A stretch of 64,000 nt of DNA, from contig NC_092617.1 in NCBI RefSeq assembly GCF_047663525.1, positions 5,933,501 to 5,997,500 on the forward strand, in the 5' to 3' direction. Below the pieces are notes generated by a model, which saw nothing but the letters and a program-made list of their open reading frames with translations, was not told where the DNA came from and ran no database searches. The first letter of the stretch is position 1; each line of letters opens with the position of its first letter. Below are positions 55,501 through 64,000 of this stretch, piece after piece. This stretch comes from Anas platyrhynchos (Eukaryota; Chordata; Aves; Anseriformes; Anatidae). The translations under genes and the position numbers were made by a program.

Positions 55501-58500
55501 GTTCGTTTTGGGGGAGGTCCCCGGGGCCACCCCAAAAAAGCCACATTCGGGGTTGATGGCGCGGAGCCGACCTGAAAAAGCAGGGAAAAGGGGAAAAAAT
55601 GAGGAAAAGGAGAAAAAACGGAAAAAAAATGAGGAAAAAGGGGGAAAAATGGAAAAAATGAGAAATTAGGTGAAAAAAGGATAAAAAGGGCAAAAAAAAA
55701 ACATGAAGAAGGGGAAAAAAGGAGAAAAGAAGGAAAAAAAATGAGGAAAAGGAGAAAAAAGGAAAAAAAATGAGGAAAAGGAGAAAAAACGGAAAAAAAA
55801 TGAGGAAAAAGGGGGAAAAATGAAAAAAATGAGAAATTAGGTGAAAAAAGGACAAAAAGGGGAAAAAAAAACATGAAGAAGGGAAAAAAAGGAGAAAAGG
55901 AAAAAAATGAGGAAAAGGAGGAAAAAAGGAAAAAATGAGGAAAAGGAGAAAAAATGTAAAAAAAATGAGGAAAAGGAGAAAAAAAGGAAAAAAAATGAGG
56001 AAATGGAGAAAAAAAGGAAAAAAAATGAGGAAATGGAGAAAAAATTGAAAAAACCATAAATTAGGTGAAAAAAGGATAAAAAGGGCAAAAAAATAACATG
56101 AAGAAGGGAAAAAAAGGAGAAGAAAATGGAAAAAGTAAGAAAAGAAGAGAAAAAACGACAAAAAGGGCAAAAAAAACATGAAGAAGGGAAAAAAAGGAGA
56201 AAAAATTGAAAAAATAAAAATTAGGTGAAAAAATGATAAAAAGGGCAAAAAAAAACATGAAGAAGGGGAAAAAAGGAGAAACAATGGAAAAAATAAGAAA
56301 TTAGGTGAAAAAATGACAGAAAGTGAAAAAAAAACATGAAGAAGGGAAAAAAAGGAGAAAAAAATGGAAAAATAAGAAATTAAGTGGAAAAATGAGAAAA
56401 AGGGCAAAAAGAAACATGAAGAAGGGAAAAAAAGGAGAAACAATGGAAAAAATGAGAAATTAGGTGAAAAAACGACAAAAAGGGCAAAAAAAAAACATGA
56501 AAAAGGGAAAAAAGGAGAAAAAAATGGAAAAATAAGAAATTAAGTGGAAAAATGAGAAGAAGTGAAAAAAAAACAGGAAGAAGGTAAAAAAGGAGAAAAA
56601 ATGAAAAAAAAAGAAATTAGGTGAAAAAACGATAAAAAGGGCAAAAAAAACATGAAGAAGGGGAAAAAAGGAGAAAAAAAGGAATAAAAATGAGGAAAAG
56701 GAGAAAAAACGGAAAAAAAATGAGGAAAAGGTGGAAAAATGGAAAAAAATGAGAAATTAGGTGAAAAAAGGATAAAAAGGGCAAAAAAAAACATGAAGAA
56801 GGGAAAAAAATTAGGAAAGAATGGAAAAAATAAGAAAAGAAGTGAAAAAATGACAGAAAGTGAAAAAAAAAAAAACAAGAAATAAGGGGAAAAAAGAGAA
56901 AAAAATGGAAAAAATAAGAAATTAAGTGAAAAAACGATAAAGAGGGCAAAAAAATGATCTTCATGAAGACAATGACCAAGAACTAAGATATGGAGATCCG
57001 CCAATATCACGACATCAAAAACGGCACTTTTGGGGTTTTTGAGGTCCAAAAACCCAAATTTTTGTGGTCTTCATGAAAAAAAACACCCAAAAGCCCCCAA
57101 AAGCCATGGTCTTCATGAAGAAGACCACCAAGAAGACCCCAAAACCCAACCACCCATGGTCATCATGAAGAGGACGTCCAAGAAGACCCAAAAAACCATG
57201 ATTTTCAAGAAGACGATGACCAAGAAGAACCAAAATATGGAGATCCACTAACTTTAGGACATCAAAAATGGAATTTTTGGGGTTTTTGAGGTCCAAAAAC
57301 TTAAATTTTTGTGGTCTTCATGAAAAAGACAACCAAGAAGACCCCAAAACCCATGGCCTTCATGAAGAGAACGTCCAAGAAGAACGAAAATACGGAGATC
57401 CACCAACTTTTTGACATCAAAAACGGCACTTTTGGGTTTTTTGAGGTCCAAAAACCCCAATTTTTGAAAATTTTTGAACAAAAACCCACCCAAAAGACCC
57501 CAAAAGCCAACCATCCATGGTCATCATGAAGAAGATGTCCAAGAAGACCCAAAATACGGAGATCCACCAACTTTTTGACATCAAAAATGGAACTTTTGGG
57601 TTTTTTGAGGTCCGAAAACCCCAATTTTTGCATTTTTTTGCCCAAAACCCACCCAAAATCCCCCAAAATCCACCCCCCAGAAGTGGTGATCCAGAAGAGG
57701 ATGAAGACAACATCCAAGAAGAACCAAAATATGGAGATCCATCAACTTTTTGACATGAAAAACGGAACTTTTGGGGTTTTTGAGGTCCAAAATCCCAAAT
57801 ATCTATATTTTTGATGAAGAAAAGCACCCAAAAGACCCCAAAACCCAACCACCCATGGTCATCATGAAGAGGACGTCCAAGAAGACCCAAAACAATGTGA
57901 TCTTCATGAAGAAGACCAAGAAGAACCAAAATATGGAGATCCACCAAGTTGGGGACATCAAAAATGGAACTTTTGGGGTTTTTGAGGTCCAAAAACTTAA
58001 ATTTTTGTGGTCTTCATGAAAAAGATGACCAAGAAGACCCCAAAACCCTCTTCATAATGACCATGGGTGGTTGGAAGACCTCAAGAAGACCAAATTATGG
58101 AGATCCATCAACTTTTTGACATCAAAAACGGCACTTTTGGGTTTTTTGAGGTCCGAAAACCCCAATTTTTGAAAATTTTTGACCAAAACCCACCCAAAAT
58201 CCCCCAAAATCCACCCCCCAGAAGTGGTGATCCAAAGGGGATGAAGACAACGTCCAAGAAGACCCAAAATACGGAGATCCACCAACTTTTTGACATCAAA
58301 AATGGAACTTTTGGGTTTTTTGAGGTCCGAAAACCCACATTTTTAATTTTTTTTGACCAAAAACCCACCCAAAAGCCCCCAAAAGCCATGGTCTTCATGA
58401 AGAAGACCACCAAGAAGACCCCAAAACCCAACCACTCATGGTCATCGCGAAGAGGACGTCCAAGAAGAACCAAAATACAGAGATCCACCAACTTTTTGAC

Positions 58501-61500
58501 ACCAAAAACGGAACTTTTGGTTTTTTGAGGTCCAAAAACCCCAATTTTTGAAGATTTTTGACCAAAAACCCACCCAAAAGACCCCTAAACCCACCTACCC
58601 ATGGTCATCATGAAGAGGATGACCAAGAAGACCCAAAAAAACATGATTTTCAAGAAGATGATGACAAAGAACAAAAATATGGAGATCCACCAACATCACG
58701 ACATCAAAAATGGATATTTTTGGGTTTTTGAGGTCCAAAAACTTAAATTTTTGTGGTCTTCATGAAGAAGATGACCAAGAAGACCCCAAAACCCATGGCC
58801 TTCATGAAGAGAACGTCCAAGAAGAACGAAAATATGGAGATCCACCAACTTTTTGACACCAAAAACGGCACTTTTGGGGTTTTTAAGGTCCGAAAACCCC
58901 AATTTTTGATTTTTTTTGCCCAAATCCCCCCCGAAATCCCCCAAAATCCCACCTTCGTCGTCGAACTTCATCCAGGCGATGTCGTCGCCCACGCAGTGCA
59001 CGCGCCAGCCGGGCAGGGCGGGGCTCAGCATGGCCAAATTGGTTTTGCCGCAGGCGCTGGGGAAGGCGGCGGCCATGTAGCGCTTCCGGCCGCTGGGGGA
59101 CGTCACCCCCAAAATCTGGGGGGGGGGGGGGGGGGGAGGGGGTCAGCGCCACGGGGGGGAACCCCAAAAATCCCAAATCCAGCAGAAACGGCCCCAAAAC
59201 CAACCCCAGAAGCACAAAGGCGGCAGAAATGGCCCCAAATCCAGCAGAAATGGCCCCAAAGCTGCCCAAAATGGCCCCAAATCCAGCAGAAATGGTCCCA
59301 AATCCACCCCCAGAAGCCCAAAGCCACCCAAAATGGTCCTAAAGCCACCCAAAACGGCCCCAAATCCAGCCCCCAGAACCCCAAAGCCACAAGAAATGGC
59401 CCCAAATCCACCAGAAATGGCCCCAAAGACACCCAAAACAGCCCCAAAGACAACCCCAGAAGCCAAATCCGCTCAAAACGGCCCCAAAGACACCAAAAAC
59501 AGCCCTAAATCCAGGAGAAATGGCCCCAAATCCACCCCCAGAACCCCAAATCCAACAGAAATGGCCCCAAATCCACGAGAAATGGTCCCAAATCCACCCA
59601 AAACCACCCCAAATCCACCAGAAATGGCCCCAGCCCCAAAGCCACCCCCAGAACCCCAAAGCCACCCAAAACAGCCCCAAACCCACCCGAAACCACCCCA
59701 AATTCACCAGAAAACTCCCCAAATCCACCCCTGGAACCCTAAAGCCACCAGAAATGGCCCCAAATCCACACCCCCAAAGTCCAAAGCCACCCAAAACGGC
59801 CCCAAAACCACCTCCAGAACCCCAAAGGCACCCGAAACGGCCCCAAACCCAACCCCAGAAGCACAAAGGCAGCAGAAACGGCCCCAAATCCACCAGAAAT
59901 GGCCCCAAATCCACCCCCCAGAACCCCAAAGGCACCCGAAACAGCCCCAAATCCAGCAGAAATGGCCCCAAAGACAAGCCCAGGAGCCAGATCTGCTCAA
60001 AATGGCCCCAAAGACACCAAAAACGGCCTCAAATCCAGTAGAAATGGCCCCAAATCCACCAGAAACGGCCCCAAATCCGCCCCCCAGGACCCCAAATTCA
60101 CCAGATATGGCCCCAAATTCATCAGAAATGACCCCAAATCCACAACCCAGAAGCCCATATCCACCAAAAACGGCCCCAAAGACACCCAAAACGGCCCCAA
60201 ATTCATCAGAAATGACCCCAAATCCACAAGAAACCCACCAAATCCACCCCCCAGAACCCCAAAGGCACCCAAAACAGCCCCAAATCCAGCAGAAATGGCC
60301 CCAAAGACAAGCCCAGGAGCTAAATCTGCTCAAAACGGCCCCAAAGACACCAAAAATGGCCCTAAATCCAGTAGAAACGGCCCCAAATCCACCCCCAGAA
60401 GCCCAAAGACAACAGAAAAGGTCCCAAAGCCACCTAAAATGGCCCCAAATCCACCCCCAGAACCCCAAATCCAACAGAAATGGCCCCAAATCCACGAGAA
60501 ATGGTCCCAAATCCAGCAGAAATGGTCCCAAATCCACCCAAAACCACCCCAAAACCACCAGAAATGGTCCCAAATCCACCAGAAATGGCCCCAGCCCCAA
60601 AGCCACCCCCAGAACCCCAAAGCCACCCAAAACAGCCCCAAACCCACCCAAAACCACCCCAAATTCACCAGAAAACTCCCCAAATCCACCCCTGGAACCC
60701 TAAAGCCACCAGAAATGGCCCCAAATCCACACCCCCAAAGTCCAAAGCCACCCAAAACGGCCCCAAAACCACCTCCAGAACCCCAAAGGCACCCGAAACG
60801 GCCCCAAAGACAAGCCCAGAAGCACAAAGCCACCCAAAATGGTCCTAAAGCCACCCAAAACAGTCCTAAAGCCACCCAAAACGGCCCCAAATCCAGCCCC
60901 CAGAACCCCAAATCCACCAGAAATGGTCCCAAATCCAACCCCAGAAGCCCTAAGCCACCCAAAACGGCCCCAAATCCAGCAGAAATGGCCCCAAAGACAA
61001 GCCCAGGAGCTAAATCTGCTCAAAATGGTCTCAAAGACACCAAAAATGGCCCCAAAGCCACCAGAAACGGCCCCAAATTCATCAGAAATGACCCCAAATC
61101 CACAAGAAACCCACCAAATCCACCCCCCAGAACCCCAAAGGCACCCAAAACAGCCCCAAATCCAGCAGAAATGGCCCCAAAGACAAGCCCAGGAGCTAAA
61201 TCTGCTCAAAATGGTCTCAAAGACACCAAAAATGGCCCTAAATCCAGTAGAAATGGCCCCAAATCCACCAGAAACGGCCCCAAATCCACCCCCCAGGACC
61301 CCAAATTCACCAGAAATGGCCCCAAATCCACCCCCCAGAACCCTAAAGCCACCCAAAAAAGCCCCAAATCCACCCCCAGAAGCCCAAAGCCACCAGAAAT
61401 GGCCCCAAAGCCAACCCCAGAACCCAAATCTGCTCAAAACAGCCCCAAAGACACCAAAAACGGCCCCAAAAGCACCAGAAATGGCCCCAAAGCCAACCCC

Positions 61501-64000
61501 AGAAGCCCTAAGCCACCCAAAACAGCCCCAAATCCAGCAGAAATGGCCCCAAAAACTTCAAAACCACCCCAAAATCAACCCAGATCCTCAAAAAAACAAA
61601 ATCCCATGATTTCACCCCAAAACCACCCTAAACTCACCTGATCTTCTCCAAAACTCACAATCCACTCCCATTTACCGTAATGACCAACAAGAACCCAACG
61701 AAACCCAACGGAGACCCCAAAACACCTCAAAAACACCCCAAAAAAGAATAGGACCACCCCAAAAAAACATAAAAAAACTAAAAAACCATGAATTTCCCCC
61801 CAAAATCACCCCAAACCTACCTGATGTTCTCCAAAACCTGCAATCTACTCCTAACCACCATAAAACCCAACGGAAACCCAACGCAACCCAACAAAGACCC
61901 CAAAACACCTCAAAACCACCCCAAAATTGACTCAACCTTCAAAAACCCCAAAACCCCGTGATTTCACCCCAAAAAGGCCCCACCAGCATGTGCTCGGCCA
62001 GCCACCCTTCCTCCCGGGCCATGCTGGAGGCGATGCGCAGATAAAGAACGGGATCAGAAGACAAAACCCCAAGAAAAGCATGAATCCACCCCAAAACCGA
62101 CCCCAAAATTAACCCAAATCCTCAAAAACCCCAAAATCCCATGATTTCACCCCAAAAAACCCCTAAACTCACCTGATGTTCTCCAAATCCCGAAGTCCAC
62201 TCCCAACCACCCAAATGGAAAAACCCAACGGAAAAACCCAAAACCCAACAGAAACCCAACAAAAACCCCAAATGACATCCAAAACACCCCAAAATCAACC
62301 CAAATCCTCAAAAAAAAACAAAATCCCATGATTTCACCCCAAAAACACCATAAACTCACCTGATCTTCTCCAAATCCTGCATTTCACTCCCATTCACCGT
62401 AACGCCCAACGGAAACCCAACGCAACCCAACAAAGACCCCAAATGACACCAAAAACACCCCAAAAAAGAACCAGATGATAAGAAACCCCAAAATCCCATG
62501 ATTTCACCCCAAAAAAGCCCTACACTCACCTGATATTCTCCAAATCCCAAAGTCCACTCCCAACCACCCAAATGGAAAAACCCAACGGAAAAACCCAAGA
62601 CCCAACGGAAACCCAACGGAGACCCCAAATGACATCAGAAACACCCCAAAATCAACCCAAATCCTCAAAAAAAAACAAAATCCCATGATTTCACCCCAAA
62701 AACACAATAAACTCACCTGATCTTCTCCAAAACCCACAATCTACTCCTATTCACCGTAACGCCCAACGGAAACCCAACGCAACCCAACGAAGACCCCAAA
62801 ACACCTCAAAACCACCCCAAAACCAACCCAGATCCTCAAAAAACCCCAAAACCCCATGATTTCACCCTAAAAAAACCCTATACTCACCTGATGTTCTCCA
62901 AATCCCAAAGTCCACTCCCAAGCACCATAAAACCCAATGGAAACCCAACGCAACCCAACAAAGACCCCAAAACACCTCAAAACCACCCCAAAATTGACCT
63001 GGATCCTCAAAAAAAAACAAAATCCCATGATTTCACCCCAAAACCACCCTATACTCACCTGATGTTCTCCATATCTGAAGGTCCACTCCCAAGCACCATA
63101 AAACCCAACGGAAACCCAACGCAACCCAACAAAGACCCCAAAACACCTCAAAACCACCCCAAAATCGAGCTGGATCCTCAAAAAAAACCAAAATCCCATG
63201 ATTTCACCCCAAAAAACCCCTATACTCACCTGATGTTCTCCAAATCCCGAAGTCCACTCCCAAGCACCATAAAACCCAATGGAAACCCAACGCAACCCAA
63301 CAAAGACCCCAAAACACCTCAAAACCACCCCAAAAAAGAACCAGATGATAAGAAACCCCAAAATCCCATGATTTCACCCCAATAAAACCCTATACTTACC
63401 TGATGTTCTCCAAAACCCACAATCTACTCCTAACCACCATAAAACCCAACGGAAACCCAACGCAACCCAACAAAGACCCCAAAACACCTCAAAACCACCC
63501 CAAAATGGACTCAATCTTCAAAAACCCCAAAACTAGGGGATTTCACCCCAAAAAGGCCCCACCAGCATGTGCTCGGCCAGCCACCCCTCCTCGCGGGCCA
63601 TGCTGGAGGCGATGCGCAGGGCGAAGCACTTCTTGCCCAGCAGGGAGTTGCCCCCGTAGCCGCTGCCGAAGGAGGCGATGCGCCGCTCCGCGGGCACGTG
63701 GGCCACCAGGGTGCGCTCGGGGTCACACGGCCACCCGTTGACAAGGGGTTCTACAAAAAAAGAAAGAGTTTTTGGGGTGAATTCAGGGTTTTTTGGGGTT
63801 TTTGCGTTTTTTTTCTGGCATTTTTTGTGATTTTTTTACGGGTTTTGGGGGGTTTTTGGGTGTTTTGGGGTGTTTTAGGGGGTTTTGGGGACACTAGGGT
63901 CCTCGCAAGGCTACCCATTAACCCAGCGTTCTGTAAAAAAAAAAAAAAAAATTTTGGGGTAAATTCAGGCGTTTTTGGGATTTTTGCGTTTTTTTGCGTT
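52111..64000 (-). CDS. PCK2: PCK2, GTP-dependent phosphoenolpyruvate carboxykinase, mitochondrial type (3' six exons)
   Basis: Converts oxaloacetate plus GTP to phosphoenolpyruvate, GDP and CO2. Exons 5' to 3': 63563-63750, 58953-59115, 55353-55571, 53539-53676, 53369-53464, 52111-52574; 1268 nt, about 422 codons. Seen in order: [11 protein letters not shown] and AEHML (metal/substrate-binding Lys and His), PSACGKTN (P-loop with the reactive Cys), GDDIAWM (metal-binding Asp), [26 protein letters not shown], and FLWPGFGHN (guanine-binding). All hallmark residues are present. PCK2 rather than PCK1 is favoured by the C-terminus [13 protein letters not shown] (human PCK2 AELEALERRVHKM) and by adjacency to DCAF11. 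The N-terminus with any mitochondrial targeting peptide lies beyond the window. Confidence 0.96.
52615..53130. repeat. Three copies of a roughly 185-bp repeat (PCK2 intron)
   Basis: Each holds TTTTGGGGT...AAGTCAAAA, TAGAAACTTGGTG, GGTAGAAC and GGTCATTTTGGGA blocks. Confidence 0.8.
53210..53360. repeat. GACCAATGAGAAGCCGGGA repeat, about five copies
   Basis: About 30-35-bp units each with a CCAAT motif, in a PCK2 intron beside an exon donor. Confidence 0.75.
53369..53464 (-). CDS. PCK2: PCK2 exon
   Basis: 96 nt, [19 protein letters not shown] then [13 protein letters not shown]. Donor GTAAAG. Confidence 0.96.
53480..53509. promoter_or_regulatory. Three TGACGTCA (CRE) palindromes at exact 11-bp spacing
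   Basis: Perfect CRE/ATF octamers at 53480-53487, 53491-53498 and 53502-53509, in the PCK2 intron 16 bp above the exon ending at 53464. They are on the same helical face. Function is inferred only. Confidence 0.5.
53539..53676 (-). CDS. PCK2: PCK2 exon
   Basis: 138 nt, [45 protein letters not shown]. Confidence 0.96.
53760..54530. other. A/T-rich low-complexity stretch (PCK2 intron)
   Basis: Almost only A and T (TTTAAAAAATTTAAA patterns), then repeats of ATGCAAATT. No gene seen. Confidence 0.8.
54531..55250 (-). repeat. Five tandem copies of a PCK2 exon 3' edge with donor
   Basis: Copies at about 54531-54590, 54701-54763, 54862-54912, 55031-55095 and 55183-55250 match the end of exon 55353-55571 ([12 protein letters not shown]) plus its donor region, in units of about 165 bp. 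Four of five keep GTAAG-type donors. The rest of each unit is ATGCAAATT-rich sequence. Confidence 0.92.
55353..55571 (-). CDS. PCK2: PCK2 exon (guanine-pocket region)
   Basis: 219 nt, [51 protein letters not shown] and [15 protein letters not shown]. Its last about 48 bp and donor recur five times downstream. Confidence 0.96.
55580..56945. repeat. 1.36-kb polypurine GGAGAAAAAAGGAAAAAAAT repeat (PCK2 intron)
   Basis: Nearly pure purine on the plus strand, units 15-20 bp, higher-order blocks around AACATGAAGAAGGG. A candidate for triplex (H-DNA) formation. Confidence 0.92.
56950..58950. repeat. About 150-210-bp satellite, about eleven copies (PCK2 intron)
   Basis: Each unit has GAGATCCACCAACTTTTTGA, ACTTTTGGGGTTTTTGAGG, and CATGAAGAAGACCA blocks. 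Copies begin near 56991, 57239, 57391, 57557, 57735, 57935, 58101, 58275, 58471, 58681 and 58839. Confidence 0.9.
58953..59115 (-). CDS. PCK2: PCK2 exon (P-loop)
   Basis: 163 nt, [43 protein letters not shown]. Confidence 0.96.
59130..61590. repeat. About 21-bp AAATCCACCAGAAATGGCCCC minisatellite (PCK2 intron)
   Basis: About 115 units with a higher-order duplication: the stretch starting near 59520 recurs near 60480, about 960 bp apart. Confidence 0.92.
61600..63545. repeat. About 172-bp satellite carrying donor-like CAGGTGAGT (PCK2 intron)
   Basis: Ten or so copies. Each includes plus ACTCACCTGATGTTCTCCAA, that is minus GAACATCAG|GTGAGT. Copies near 61636, 61819, 62171, 62358, 62527, 62714, 62885, 63057, 63230 and 63398. 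Confidence 0.9.
61975..62040 (-). pseudogene. Copy of a PCK2 exon 3' edge with donor
   Basis: 58 bp encoding [19 protein letters not shown] and followed by the same GTGGGGCC donor as the true exon at 63563, inserted in the 172-bp satellite. There is no acceptor and no exon 5' part. Confidence 0.92.
63563..63750 (-). CDS. PCK2: PCK2 exon (active-site lysine/histidine)
   Basis: 188 nt entering in phase 1: [40 protein letters not shown], then [15 protein letters not shown]. Donor GTGGGG. Both edges of this exon have copies elsewhere in the window. Confidence 0.95.
63892..63970 (-). pseudogene. Diverged copy of the same PCK2 exon's acceptor edge
   Basis: Plus CAAGGCTACCCATTAACCC then GTTCTGTAAAAA parallels the true edge (CACGGCCACCCGTTGACAAG, GTTCTACAAAAA) at 63727-63756, and the shared A-rich tract and GGGGTAAATTCAGG-type sequence follow. 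Confidence 0.75.

Noticed and set aside
55580-56945. Cluster of ISRE-like GAAA repeats in the polypurine tract
   Set aside because: GAAANNGAAA matches are unavoidable in such sequence and carry no information.
52111-63750. PCK1 (cytosolic) as identity
   Set aside because: The C-terminus and synteny with DCAF11 fit PCK2; the deciding N-terminus is outside the window.

Overview
This is a gene-sparse, minisatellite-saturated piece of bird DNA. It reads as an anseriform (duck, goose or swan) microchromosome. The diagnostic clue is in the immunoglobulin gene at the left. Besides the CH2, CH3, CH4, M1 and M2 exons of an IgY (upsilon) heavy chain, the CH2-CH3 intron holds a tiny terminal exon. It reads Glu-Phe-stop in the correct splice phase and has its own AATAAA and GT-rich element. 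That is the hallmark of the truncated IgY(deltaFc) of waterfowl.

Layout. On the plus strand, 1-9188 is the 3' part of the IgY heavy-chain gene; CH1 and the V region lie to the left of the window. All other genes are on the minus strand. PSME1 (proteasome activator PA28 alpha, 11 exons) runs from 26153 down to 12959. FITM1 (fat storage-inducing transmembrane protein 1, 2 exons) runs from 33710 to 30240. DCAF11 (WD40 substrate receptor of CUL4-DDB1, one noncoding and 13 coding exons) runs from about 50470 to 35468. The 3' six exons of PCK2 (GTP-dependent PEP carboxykinase) run from 63750 to 52111, and its 5' part lies beyond 64000. Transcribed order PCK2-DCAF11-FITM1-PSME1 matches, as I recall it, the order and orientation on human 14q11.2-q12. 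Here that block abuts the 3' end of the heavy-chain locus, tail to tail with IgY.

Only about 6.2 kb (roughly 10%) is coding. Nearly everything else is tandem repeat with units of 10-20 bp, 37-40 bp or about 170 bp. The largest is an 11-bp satellite filling about 5.45 kb of one PSME1 intron. Long open frames in these arrays are by-products of repetition, not genes. In most introns of the minus-strand genes the sense strand is the G-rich one, with exceptions noted below.

The most unusual feature is that repeat amplification has captured exon edges. The end of IgY M1 with its splice donor is copied three more times. The start of DCAF11 exon 9 with its acceptor is copied once. The end of one PCK2 exon with its donor is copied five times. 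Both edges of another PCK2 exon are copied elsewhere. In FITM1 a 39-bp repeat (about 17 copies) lies inside the coding exon and stays in frame, adding about 225 residues. Regulatory motifs also stand out: an ISRE 15 bp above the PSME1 start codon, a CCAAT/GC-box/YY1-like array above DCAF11, and three perfect TGACGTCA palindromes spaced exactly 11 bp apart in a PCK2 intron. I saw no tRNA, rRNA, CRISPR array or recognisable transposable or viral element.
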